DNA of 64,000 nucleotides from assembly GCA_013398955.1 (NCBI GenBank), contig VWPU01000912.1:45806-109805 (forward strand). Reading direction: 5' to 3'. Positions 1-11,700 of this stretch are shown one piece after another (the stretch's first letter is position 1; each line of letters starts with the position of its first letter). The position numbers and the translations under genes were made by a program. The notes beneath the pieces are model-generated. The model ran no database searches. It saw nothing but the letters and a program-made list of their open reading frames with translations, and was not told the origin of the DNA. Source of the stretch: Callaeas wilsoni (taxonomy: Eukaryota > Chordata > Aves > Passeriformes > Callaeidae).

Positions 1-3000
1 CTGCCCATGGAAGGAGAGAAAGCATTGAGTGAGGGAGGAACAAGGCACATGGTGATCAGGGCACATCAATATCTCAGCAGCAAAGCACCTCACATTGAAT
101 ACAACACTTCCTTGTTCCTGTAGCATGTTGTGTGCCTGTGCCTTCAGCCCATCTACAGAGCTGTCACACACTGCGGTGGCCTGTTGACTCTCATTGGTTA
201 GGAGGAAATTAAGTAAAATTAGCTGTGACATAGGCTGAAATTTCAGGCTCTGACTCGCTGACAGCCCTTATCAGCTTCTAAGATGAGTAATGACTAAGAC
301 CACCTGCCAGCCCCCAGGGTCAGCATGCCAGGTCAAAGCCAGGGTCCCTAGGAGAGAGATGGGGTGCAGGAGCCACACTGCCCTATCTGAATCTGTCTGT
401 GCCTGCAACTGTGGGACACCGGTCAGCTCTGACCACGGTCCAGCTGTCAACCAGTAAGAATGCTTTCTGTCACCCCCAGATGGTGACATCACTCCACCCC
501 AGGTGCTTGTCCAGCTTTCCAAGGCTGACCCAGAGGCCCTGATCCCCGATACTCTCCCGCAGCAACCAATATTCCAGTGGGCTCAGTCAGTCGGGCTCTG
601 CAAGATGTCCAGGACCCAGTCAACCCAGATCCTCAGGGAGCTTAGCCTCAAAGGGGAGGCTGTAGTGCAACATGCACCATTAACGACCAGGGGCCTTCTG
701 GTAAATTTGGAGAGATAAAAAGTCATATTTCCAAACAGGACCTCTATATAAAATTTAGTAGAATTTAACAGATTAAAATTCTTGGCTTATCAATGACACA
801 TTTTACTTAAAATTGAGAACAGCCAAGAGGTCCAGAAATGCCCAGAGTTCTTGCTTTGAAAAAAAGCAGGTAAGCAGAGTTATTGAAAGTGTTTGAGCTC
901 TGAAAAATAAATATTTGAGTGAAAGCAGGGTTCCTTCCAAGAAACTGTTCTATAGTAATACATCTAAATAAACAAGTGGAAATAAATATTATTCATTAAT
1001 TATGCAATTTGGGGATTTTCCTGTCAACTTTCAAATAAAATGTGTTTTATCAGTTCAGTGTTCTGGATTTCATCTTAAGAAAGGAGAAAAAGTCATTCTT
1101 TTATCTGTCTTTGTCTACTTCGAGGGAAATAATTTCTGTATTATTTCTGGGCTATTTTTCAAAAGTTCCTCAGTTCGTATAAATGGATTGGGATCACCCT
1201 GGGCAACACTGCACAGAACAAAGTTCCTAAGAGTCGATGGGAGAGGATAAGCTCCTGTTTTCTCCATCCATGGAGCATTTTTCCATAGTCCAGCCTGACA
1301 TAAATCATGGTTAAAATATCAGAAAAGCTAATGTAAGGGTTTGATTTTTAAAAACCCTAAATTATTGGAATATAGTTAATGTTGCTTAGCACAATGTCCA
1401 AGATATCAAAAATCTCATAAAACAGATAACTATTTCATTCTTCAATAAGATAAGATATTTAACGATTAAAGATAACTTATCTGATATAATAGTCTTACAC
1501 TATGTAAAGGCTTTAGGAGATCACAATATTCTGCTTAAAAATGTAAAATTATAGTAAAGAAAAAAGCACAGGCTGGAAAGAAATATAATTGGCTCATTGA
1601 CAGACTTCAAGCTTCTGTCAGCAGGGACGTCACTGAATGGGGACATATATCTTCCTCATGGACTGCCCCAGGTACTCAGCATCTTCATCAGTACCTGCAG
1701 GCAGATACACACTCACTTCTGGTAGACCACAGGCGTGACAGAGGTTGGCAGGGAGGTCAGCAAACACTAGGGACTGGGGCAAGAGAGCACTCTGAGAAAA
1801 GTGCACCTGTGTAGTTAAATGCCCGTTATACATCAAGGCAAGAGGGAGGACAGGAATCCTGCCTAGAAAACCAGGGTATCTGAAAGGTGCCTTGGTCTTT
1901 CAGAGGAGAAGCAATCTTTGTGAAAAATGCTTTGGCAAAAAGGGTAAACAAAAAGATTATCCTGGAGAATGAACTGGGACAGATTAATATTCTGCTGTTT
2001 CTTAGTACCACAGCTCTAGGGAACAAAGTCCAGCAAGAGCAAACAGCTGGAGAAAAGAGAGCTGGACCCAGACCTTTCAACTGGGAAATCAAAGAAGGAC
2101 ACCACTGGAAAATGGCTACTGAAGTACCTGAAAGAGCTTCTCTTGGCATCAGAGTGACACTGACATGAGAAGAGTGCACTTGAGCTGTTTCTGAGGCTGA
2201 GAACAAGTTGTGCAGGTATACGAGTACCTGCCTGTACAGCATGCAAACCAGTCAAAGAGTACTCAGGCTGAGATCTTCTCTTACACTGGGGCTTTATATT
2301 ATCTATGAGTCCTGGAGAGGTAATGGATTCCTGCTATATGGAGGGAGTGCAAGGCTCTAAATAGGAGCAATAACAATTTATGCAATTGCCTGTGTTTCAA
2401 GTGTAATACAGATTTATTATTTTGTCATTGAAAATGATACTGTGCTTTTAAAATATGTCTGAGTCTTAATTAACTCAATGTGCTAATCTTCCTAACAGTT
2501 AGCACAAACAATTTTTGAAGGTAGATGGCAGAGGAAGCGCTTTAGGGAAAGACAAAGGTGTTTGGAAGCCAGGCAGAATTAACTGTTGAATTCTGCAAGT
2601 AGTGAAGCAATTGCAGTGCTTGCTGACTTCCACATATGGTTTAGGCTTCCCAAAATTCAAGCTATAAGTTACTGTGCAATGAACTGAACCTTCTAAGACA
2701 AACAGTTGTGTGCATGTGTCTGAATTAATCACAGGGATACAGGGTAATGTTAGCTGTGATTGATATAAGGTGAAATTTGTTGGAAATACAGCTCTAAGTT
2801 TTTGTGTTAGTGAGAAATGTGGACACAGAGTACAGAAAGAAACAGACACAGCATTATCTCTTTCATCTAAGCAGCCAGACCACCAAGTAAAGCAGCCTGT
2901 CTGGTTTCTTTGAAGTTAATGGAATTAATTATGCTGACTGCAGATGTGCCATTACAGAGACATCTACTGAAGATGTGGCTGCTGTGCTCCTAATTCCCAC

Positions 3001-4135
3001 CCGATACACCTATGAAGTCCCATGAGGGCGGGATGTGTCTCTGAGCTGCACCCTCCCAGGGCTGTCACCCTCCAGCTCCCAGGTGTGAACACCTTCCCCC
3101 AAGGCTGTTCCCACAACCTCATTGTGAACAACATCTCTCACAAGAGAGGCAAACACAGAATGGCCACATTGACAAGTGACAGCATGTCCAAAGTGTCTGT
3201 TCATAGGGACGTACAGAGGCCCACACAAGGACATGACAGCCAGGTTGGATAGGAGACAGCAGGTAAGTGAAATAAGTCACTGGAGGATGTATGAAGTTGT
3301 GTTTCATATGAAAAGATTTGCTATATGCTTTGATTCCTTTTGCTTCTGACACTCTTAGCTGCAAATCACGACTATTCCATGTTACAAATAATACATGCCA
3401 TGGATTTTCTGATTCTGGTCTAAGGGGTACTTTTCATTTCACCAAAGTCTTCTCTTTTTGGTAAGTCACAAATGTCCTGGACTAAGAAGGATTTTTTTCA
3501 CTTCATCTTTTACATCTGGGATGTTTTTTTATCATGTCTTGCCTTGTTCGTTGTTCTTGTTTAAATTCTATACCAGGAAACATTCTAAAGTTGCAGATAC
3601 TAAACTCCACACTGCAATCTCATGTATTATTTCTTTGGAGTGGGAGGAAAGGATTTGGGGAGTTAATACATTTGAGTTTACTGGCCCATCAAAGGCAAGA
3701 TGTGGGATGGCTTCTTGGTTGGTAGCAGGCGTCCAGTTTGTATTTGCTGATTGCATTAGAAATCAGCAATTGCTTTCAGTTTGGCAGAGCTTTCTTTCTT
3801 TGCTCAGAAAGTTATAAACAGAAGCTGAAAGAGGCATCTTGTTTTCTACTAGTTTCGAAACCTGACAAAAATGTGGAAATAAGATGCTTTGGTTTATTGA
3901 TTTTACTTCTGATGAGTCTACAGTAAAATACAGAGAAAATGAGTTTTATTGCATGCAGGAATTTCAGGTCAGATATTACAAAACCAGGAAAATGCTTTGG
4001 AGGAGTTCTGAAGATTCAGTGTTCAGTCTTCTTGTTTCTAGGAGCCTCATTTTAACTATCCATGTTTTTTAAAAATATTACTTCGAATAATACCATCATT
4101 TATGCTGCCTTTAATTCAGTCCACATGGAGTAATT
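1..4135. other. Unique DNA, no recognisable gene
   Basis: No repeat, RNA gene or protein domain is recognisable here. Open frames reach only about 140 codons, overlap on both strands and show no known motif. A 90-base minus-strand stretch near 1.72-1.81 kb is open and ends in a strong donor-like site, and a plus-strand donor-like site lies near 3.26 kb. Neither connects to anything, so I treat both as chance splice-like sequences. Intergenic or intronic. Confidence 0.5.
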
Positions 4136-4565
4136 TTTCACAGAATCATAAATTCCTTTAGGTTGCAAAAGATCTGAGAGATCATCAATTCCAACTGTTA
4201 ACCCAGCACTGCCAAGTCTACCACTAAGCCATGTACTCAAGTGCCACGTCCACCTGTTTTTTAATATTTTCAGGGAGGGTGATTCTACCACTTTCCTGGC
4301 CATCTTGGAATGGTTCCAATGCCTGACCACTCTTCCAGTGAAAAACTTTTTCCTGATATCCAACCTGAACCTTTCCTGGTGAGACTTGAAGATGTTTTCT
4401 CTTGTCCTGCCACTTGTTACTGAGGAGAAGAGACCGACTCCCACTTGGCTACAGCCTCCTTTCAGGAAGTTTCAGGAAGTGATAAGGTCTCCCCTAAGCC
4501 TCCTTTTCTTCAGGATAAGAAACCCAAGCTACTTTAGCCATTCTCCACTGGACTTACACCTTCCA
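4136..4565 (-). mobile_element. CR1 LINE fragment (3' end plus part of ORF2)
   Basis: Read on the minus strand this is the end of a chicken-repeat-1 non-LTR retroposon. The left edge carries the CR1 3' terminus (an imperfect copy of the usual AGAATCATAGAATC-type repeat, followed by the complement of the GGTTGGAAAAGACC block). Further right the minus strand encodes the end of CR1 ORF2: residues resembling [13 protein letters not shown] and [18 protein letters not shown] match the conserved tail downstream of the reverse transcriptase. The copy is 5'-truncated, as is typical of target-primed reverse transcription, and has frameshifts and substitutions, so it is inactive. The right edge, near 4565, is approximate. 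Confidence 0.9.
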
Positions 4566-5134
4566 TTTCTAATATTTCTTTGCTTAGTCTTTGTGTGTAA
4601 GATATTTTCAGGAAGGGGAAGTCTCTTTGCATGTAAATACAGAGTTTGGGAGGAGAGGTGGATGGCAAAAAGATTCCTCTTTAGCATGTCTAACAGACAA
4701 AATTCTGAGAAGCTAGTGTGTCCATTAATTTTCCAAAGAACATCAATAAATGAGCTTTTCTAAACAGTTGCTTCTGAAAAACTGAGTGTATTTTTTATGG
4801 TATTTGGATAGCAAAATATTTCTAATCACATGGATACATCTGCATATCTGATCTGTGAGAGCAATCTCACATATGAAACTACATCTGAATGTGACAACAT
4901 GGATGTCTGAATTTCCTGTGCAAATTAATTTGAAGGAAGTGACGACAATTATGGGGTCTGGGAGAACCCATTCCAAAGTTACAGTGACAATGGCAGACAG
5001 GTGCCATAAATGATGTGCAGGAGAAACAAAATTCTGTTGACAAAAAAGCAATTCATCCAGGAGTTCTCTAGAGGCGCATTAGAAGTCAGACTGTTTCAGT
5101 GTCATCCCCAGCAGTCCTTAACAAATCAGGAAAG
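4566..5134. other. Unique spacer between CR1 and LTR
   Basis: About 570 bases of AT-rich sequence with no recognisable repeat or coding motif. Its last five bases (GAAAG, 5130-5134) are the left copy of the target-site duplication of the neighbouring LTR. Confidence 0.5.
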
Positions 5135-6185
5135 TGTGTTGGTTTTGTACAGCCTGGTTTTTGGTAGTGGGGGCCACAGAGCTGGCTTCTGGGAGAAGCT
5201 GCTGGAAGCTTCCACCATGTCCAGCAGAGCCAATCTCTGATGGCTCTGAAGATGGACATGCTGCTGGCCAAACCTGGGCCAATGAGAGATGATGGTAACA
5301 TCTCTGTGATGACCTATTTAAGAAGAAAATCAAAGTCACAGATTTTTGTTTCCAGTCAGAGAAGAGGAGGAGGTGAGAACATGTGAGGGAAAAAAACACC
5401 GTGACACCAAGGTCAGGGGAGAAGGAGGGGGAGGAGGTGCTCCAGGCACCGGAGCCGAGATCCCTCTGCAGGCCGTGGTGAAGACCATGGTGAAGCAGCT
5501 GTGCCCCTGCAGCCCGTGGGGATCCACGGGGAATGCAGAGATCCACCCACAGCCCGTGGGGGAGGTGCCCATGGATGGATGCCTGGAGGAGGCTGTGATC
5601 CAGTGGGAGACCCGGAGGAGAGAGGGGGCCCTGCTTCCAGGCTGGAGCAGCCTGTCCTTGGAGGACTGCATCCCGTGGAAAGAGAGACCCACGGGCAGCA
5701 GTTTTGGGAGGACTGTGTGCCCGTGGGGGGAGTTCACGTTGGAGCAGGTGCAGTTTGGCTGCTGCTCCTGAGAGTGGACCCACGCCGGAGAAGTTCACGG
5801 AGAACTGTCTCCCGTGGGAGGGACCCCAGGGTCTCACAGGGGATGGACTCCTGTCCCTGAGCAGCGGAAGAAACCTTGGGTGACAAACTGGCCAAAGCCC
5901 CCATGCCCTGTCTCCCTGCACTTTCGGTGGGAAGAAGGGAGGGGTTGGGGGGAAAAGGTGTTTTAAGGGCTTCTTTTACTTCTTATTATCATCCTCTGAC
6001 TTTGTTAGTAATCAATTCACTTTGTACTGCTAAGCTGAGCCTGTTTTGCCCTTGGAGTGTTTTCTTCCGGTCCTTATCTCAACTCATGAACCCTTCGTTA
6101 GTTTTTTTTCTCTCCTCTGTGACGAGGTGGGGGAGTGAGTGACTTTCGTGGGTGCCTGGCATTTGGCCGGTGTGAAACCACAACA
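5135..6185 (+). mobile_element. Solo LTR, ERVL-like, with 5-bp target duplication
   Basis: A 1,051-base solo long terminal repeat. It begins TGTGTTGGTTTTG and ends AAACCACAACA, giving the TG...CA ends and short imperfect terminal inversion of retroviral LTRs. It is flanked by an identical 5-bp duplication, GAAAG, at 5130-5134 and 6186-6190. A 5-bp duplication fits the ERVL/ERV3 class. The orientation is taken from a CCAAT box followed by a TATA-like box near the left end. The middle is GC-rich and repeats a CCCGTGGG core several times. Related copies lie at 23.9-25.0 kb and 63.7 kb. No internal retroviral coding region is present, so the provirus was lost by LTR-LTR recombination. Open frames inside it (up to 267 codons) show no retroviral domain. 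Confidence 0.85.
5279..5322 (+). promoter_or_regulatory. LTR promoter elements (CCAAT and TATA-like)
   Basis: A CCAAT box lies at 5279-5283 and a TATA-like TATTTAAG at 5315-5322, about 35 bases apart. This is the normal arrangement of an LTR U3 promoter, and the boxes fix the element's sense strand. The opposite-strand copy at 24.8 kb has the same two boxes with one TATA change. Whether the promoter is still active cannot be told from sequence. Confidence 0.45.
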
Positions 6186-6216
6186 GAAAGAAAGAAAAAG
6201 AAAGGAAAGGAAAAGA
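6186..6216 (+). repeat. A-rich GAAA/GGAAA low-complexity tract
   Basis: An imperfect run of GAAA and GGAAA units directly follows the LTR end. Its first five bases are the right copy of the LTR target duplication, so the element may have inserted at the edge of an existing A-rich tract, or the tract may have grown from the duplication. Confidence 0.7.
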
Positions 6217-8241
6217 GCACAAAAAGGCACATGTATAACACATGAGACTTCTTCAGAAAGATTGACAGAGACAATGTATTCATGACATGAGCTTCCCTCA
6301 GGTTTGCATCCTGTATCCAGCAAAAATGCAGCTTTGAATCCAAATGCACTGAGTCCCAAAGAACAGCTAGTCATCCAACTTTAGGTACACTGTATTCTAG
6401 AAATGTAGGCAGGCCATTAAGAATAATGATAATACAGATGGGCAGAGTATGAGAATATTATTTCTCTCCACTGGCCCTGCAAATTTGTTCTGTGTGGATT
6501 TTTTTGTTGAATTGGTTCCCTCAAAGTCTCAGTGGAGCCCTCATAACAAAATAACCGTAATCCATTTTTTTTTCCCTGGTGTAATCCTCATGCAGTCATT
6601 TACCTTCTTTGAGAGGAAAAAGGAGATTCAAAGTAAGGGTAAGAGCTTGGAGGTGGTTCGAGTATGTGGCATAAAATTTCACAACAACTTGCTGTACTTT
6701 TAATTGAAAATTATTACCTTTCCCTTCCTTTCCAAGGACAGTAAAAGCAGATGAACAGGTTAGACTCCCACAGAAAATTGTGCTCAACTGGATTCACTAC
6801 AACAGTCCAAACTTCCTCCAGGGGTGACTAAATGGGCCAAATGGGAAAGTAACTTTTATATTTGTTCTCCGCTGGGTTACTCCAAATCTTACTGCCTGCT
6901 ATTATGGTATATAACATAACGCCATTAGAGTCCCTGAGCCACATATGCTTAATAAATATTTTGCAGTCTTCAGCCCAAGATTGTAGTCTTCAAAGAATAC
7001 AGCTTTGAGCAAAGAACCATAGAAACAGAGTTCCTCTTCTCCACAATAAACCCTGATCTAAAAAAATGCTCTGGTAAATAAGATACACTGGCAAGATTTA
7101 ATCAATTTCTGTACTTATCTCTGTCCTCCTTTTTGAAAGCATGTATTAACAGGCTAAATGAGTTTCTAAATTTCAATCTTTCCAAAAAGATGCATGGAAA
7201 ACAAGACTGGCGTGCCATAGGACTGTCAAAATCGCACCTCTCTTCTGAAAACCTGCAGGACACTGAGTGCTCATCTATTCCCAGTGCTTATGCACTCTTT
7301 AAGCTGCACTGTACCTGGACCTGGAAAGTATCAAGTCTTACCAAAGTATTGAATCTTACGTGATTTCACTTATCCTGGTGTTGGTCTTCAGCTGTTTCGA
7401 ACAAACATAAACTCTCCCGATTTCCAGGCAACAGCCACCCCTTTTCTGTACTTAAGATCTGCCAGAAATGCAGACCGCTTCTTGTACCATGGCTGTACAC
7501 ACTGAATGGCAATTTTAACCTGTTAAACAAGTTAAACAAATTGTTAGAAAAAAGTATGCCCTCCTTACAACCTGTTAGGGGGCTTCGTCATGCTGCAAGT
7601 ACCTAGAGGGCTGAAATCCAGACACCAGTGGGCTGCTGTGGGTGTTCTGTGCTGGGGGTTGGAACAAAGAAGGAAGCAATAATACAGGGTTGAGTGAAAC
7701 CTGAATTTTACTACACCACCAATGCCAACACAGCCTGAGATCTTCAGCTCTGTCTTCCAGAAAGGACCAATAGCTACAGAATAGGTAGCTTTGATGAATC
7801 CAGTATCCAGGACAGGAATACAGGGTGGCAGAGACAATCCAGTGATTTCTTGAAGATGGCAACAGCTTTTTACAGCTTTTGAGTACCAAAAGCTGAGAAA
7901 ACAACTGAAAAGGAGACACTGCAAGAACCATGAGCATTAGAAAGGAATTGGAATCAGAATGAAGGGTGACCACATTCCTGAAGATAGGAAACAAAATCAT
8001 CTGGCTTCAGAAGTCAGCCTTCCAGAAAATGATCTGATTCAAATCTGGAAGGAAAAAGGGAGTTTCAGGGAGCTAAAATGTCCTCAAAGAAATAGATCTC
8101 ACATATGTGTTTTGTGGCTAACCAGACACTAGGCAGAGTGAATAAGGAAAAGTAAAGATTAAATAATAATTTCTTGGGGGAGACAGCAGCAGATATACCA
8201 GATCTCTCTGTACTGAGGAATTGGATCCATAAATTAAGGGA
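6217..8241. other. Unique AT-rich DNA
   Basis: No transposon, RNA gene or known domain is visible, apart from the exon-like segment at 7388-7519 described separately. Open frames are short and overlapping. Confidence 0.45.
7388..7519 (-). other. Exon-like open segment, possible terminal coding exon
   Basis: On the minus strand a good acceptor (pyrimidine-biased tract ending TTAACAG at 7520) is followed by 43 open codons and a TGA at 7388-7390. The predicted peptide has a balanced composition, including YKKRSAFLADLKYRKG. An ATTAAA-type polyadenylation hexamer lies about 290 bases downstream on the same strand, near 7097. Against it: a second reading frame is open over the same bases for 52 codons, I do not recognise the peptide, and no upstream exon joins it convincingly. 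It may be a real last exon, a decayed exon or chance. Confidence 0.15.
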
Positions 8242-8286
8242 ATAGATAGATAGATAGATAGATAGATAGCTAGATAGATAGATAGA
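8242..8286 (+). repeat. (GATA)n microsatellite
   Basis: About eleven tandem GATA units, interrupted once by a C for A change (GATAGCTAGATA). On the minus strand it reads as (TATC)n, which produces an artificial Ser-Ile-Tyr-Leu-rich open frame with no biological meaning. Confidence 0.95.
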
Positions 8287-8713
8287 ATGAATGCTAAGTA
8301 AGTATAAGTAGAAAGGAAAACTCACCTTCCAAACAAGGCAGAAGTTGTGAGCAATTTAGAATAAGCAGTTTGTCTCCAACCCTTCATAATTTTCATCTAA
8401 GTATTTTCTTTTATAGTGTTCTTGTAATAAATCTCAAGATAAAAGCATTGCTGTTTTCCAAACTGCAGAAAATAAGCCACTGAGCCTGGAATAAAGAAGC
8501 TGACGTTCAAGAATAAAAGTTAACTGCAACTGAAGTATGTATCACAGACCTGTGAAAATGGATAATTGAAAATATGGGTCATGAGGAGAAACAGGTGATG
8601 AGGTAGGGTGTTTTTAAGTGGAATCAGCCAGAAGAAAAGATCCTTGTGCCAGGGATGGGTAATGGTGTAGATTAGAGTCAACCTCAAAGATACAAGATGT
8701 CTAAAGTGGAATT

Positions 8714-8755
8714 GATGATATATGATATATCATCATGACATATGATATATCATAT
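8714..8755. repeat. AT-rich palindrome pair
   Basis: Two closely related AT-rich palindromes sit 6 bases apart. The right one, ATATGATATATCATAT at 8740-8755, is a perfect 16-bp palindrome. The left one, at 8714-8734, is a near-perfect 21-base palindrome. Both contain the 14-mer ATATGATATATCAT, so the site is also a direct repeat. It could form alternative hairpins or cruciforms. Confidence 0.8.
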
Positions 8756-11700
8756 AATACATGATGCCATAACAGATTTCAAAGATGCAGTTGTCGGGAA
8801 GTGAGGAGTTCCCAAAACTATGGGGCTTAGGATCCCAGGGAAGCGGGGGCGGGAGTGGGACTGTTTGAATGATGCCAAGGAGCCACTCAGACTTGCTAAA
8901 CAAATTGAAATTCCCATATCTGAGATGGTTAATGAAGAAACAGAGACAAGAAAACCCACAAAAAACAGGCAAGAGTGAAAGAATTGGGCTGTTAGGGGAA
9001 AAGCAGTAACAAGAACAGCAGGCATTTGGGCTGGAACAAACAAGTAGTTAATTACACTAGCGAAGTGGAGAAAAAGGCAAATCCTTCAATGTATTGCTTT
9101 TTCTGTCTGGTTTCTTCAGACATTGCTTGTTTCTTAAGGAAAGACCTTCCAGCACCTGTTCTGATTAAAGGCTATGGACTTCTTGTACCAAGAAGAAGTC
9201 TATTAGTATTAATCACTACTTCTCCACACAGGCAAATAATGCTTTGTAAATGTCAAACGCTGTATTAAATAGCCAGGTTAAAAACTCTAGGCAAAGAAAT
9301 ATTCACACAGGAGAGATTGTGCAGATGCAGACTGAAGCATGTATAAACTTCGCAACAACCTACACAAGCCCAAAAGCATTTCTGCCAATTATTGGAGTAA
9401 TAATTACCAAGGATATTGGCCAATATCCTTCCTTCATTTTCTTTTGGAGATATTTGATAAAACTCTCTGGCTTTGAACTGTGTCACAAATTGATGTTTTT
9501 CCTTTTCATTGTTTCCAGTAGTTTCCCCTTTCTCCAATCTTCCATCACTCCTATGAAGGCCCTTATGACAATTCTACTTTTTCTCAGCAGAAGACAAGTC
9601 TGCCACGTCATGGCACGGTGAGGATTGGTCTTCAAAAAGTCCGTATGCCCTCTTCTGAAAACTACCGAAGCCCAAAAATATGATCTTAATGAACTTTAGG
9701 CTCCTGTTGCGTGATCCCCACACGCAATGGACTGCCACACACTTGACCATAGTCTCTGTGTTTGCCTCTGACAATGCTCGTCCCAGCACCCTGGAGTCAG
9801 CACACAGGGGTGTCTTACCCAGGTGACTGGCCAGGACACAGAGCTGTGACATTCCTCTCCTGAAAGCCTTCCCTGGCTAGCTAAGACACATCAGCACAAT
9901 TCTTTCCACAGAAAAGGAAACTGTAATTGCCATTTGCATTTTTCTGGTCACAGATAAAGTGCGGGGGTACCCTCCATTTTATTCCCAGGTTTTTCACTCG
10001 CTCAGGTAATAGTGCAGAAATAGCACTGGTACCCAGACAATGGGAGATCAATGCTTCTTCTCCTAGTGCTGTATGTCTTGTGAAAACCTTTTAGACAGCA
10101 ATTGAAGTGGGTTTCGATGGGGCACAATACAGCTTTTTTGCAATATATTGCATGCTTAATGAACAGCAAAGGATCAGGTGACATTTTATTAAAAATTCCG
10201 TCAGGTGGTGGATATACTTTGCACAATACAAAGCTCCAACAAGAAAAAAATAAAGCAGAGCTGTTAAAGGCTTCCTTAAGAAGTGTGAGTTAGAGTGGTA
10301 ACACTTTTCTTTTGTAGTTTAAGCAGCACAAATTTTGATGCAGGTGCAAAAAAACAGTATAATCCTTGCTCAAGTGGAGAGCAAGCATAGTTAAGCAGCA
10401 GCTGCCCATTTATCTTTGAAAAGACACATCTCAGCCCACTGAAGTGTAGCAGTGCTGAAGAATTTTTTTACTTTGCATGTTTAGACTATAGCTTGTGCTC
10501 AATATCAACTCAGTGAAAATGATTGCCTGACTTTAGAGAATGATTCAGCTCCAAATGGCAGACTCCTTATGGTTCTCTGCAGAAATCAAAGCCACACAAT
10601 TCATGATTAATCACAAGTCTTTTATTTCTTACTTCCCACTCCTTGCTTTGATTTGGTTTGGTTTGGTTTTGTTTCAAATAATGAAAAGGTCGGTAGATTT
10701 CTGTTTCTTGTCTTTCCCTACTCTGCCCTCGTCAAGCATGATCCCAGGTTATCTCTTTTTGGTCACATCTCCCTCTTCATCTCACCAAATGTAACTTAAC
10801 AAGATTATCATGGATATGCAAAGAGGTAAGCTCATCTCAGAAATCACAGGGCACATTTCTCTTTTAGGTTAGTTTCTCTTTTTAAAGTACTGACACTAGT
10901 TGAGGGTTTCATGTTATGAAAGGAAGGCTTTTACATTATAGATATGTGCACTGAAGCTGTTGCCCTGGCCTCCCTCTATGGTCAATGAAGAGAAAGAGGT
11001 ATCTCTGTAGCGTGATTCATCTCTGTCCATAGAAGAGTGAATCCAGTCTGTAAGTGCCTGTTTCTTCCCACTAACCAGTGAGGGACGCTGGGATTACTCA
11101 TTCATACGTCATTCTGGTTTTGTCCGTCTCCAGCAGCAAGATGACTCTAAGTCCAAATATTAACTCAAATTGTTCAGGTAGGCAGAATAGTTCAGACACA
11201 TGGACAAACAATCCCACTCTTCCTCTGCACCAGTCTTGCCTACTATCGGCACCATGCACAGGATGTGCTCTGGACCCTGGCCTTTTTCCAAGGCAAGGAG
11301 TGGAAGTGCCTGAACCCATCCAGTGATGTTAGCTGGGTCCAGACTCTCGTCTTTGCTGACCATATGGGCTGGTATTGGCAGGACTGAGCATGCCACAGCA
11401 CAGTCCCACAGAATAGAAACAGAAATCATTTCCTGAGCCCCCTCTATAGTGTGTCATTAATAAACCTGTGCAACTACATTGCCCGCAGCACTTTTACCAA
11501 GCTCTGTCAGTTGAACCAGCTCTATTATTCACCATGCACCATATTAACATGTGGAGAACAGCACTTGAAGCAAAGTCCTGTTTCTCTAACCAAAAGGGAG
11601 AGTATTTATTAATTTTGCCCTCATGCTGCTTTAATTCCTCAACAGATAGATTAAATTAAAGTTGGAACAATACATAGGTGAACTGAGACAAAAAAAGGAC

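Noticed and set aside
3170..3268. Plus-strand exon-like stretch ending at an ideal CAG/GTAAGT donor
   Set aside because: The acceptor is weak and no neighbour joins it. It illustrates that chance donor-like sites with open frames occur on both strands.
5118..5921. 267-codon minus-strand open frame
   Set aside because: It lies inside the solo LTR, antisense to it, and follows the GC-rich LTR repeats. No domain is visible.
8065..8325. Open frame rich in Ser-Ile-Tyr-Leu
   Set aside because: Translation of the GATA microsatellite on the minus strand.
9574..9852. 92-codon minus-strand open frame as a gene
   Set aside because: A competing frame over the same CpG-rich patch looks equally coding-like, and there is no recognised domain. 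Kept only as a compositional finding.
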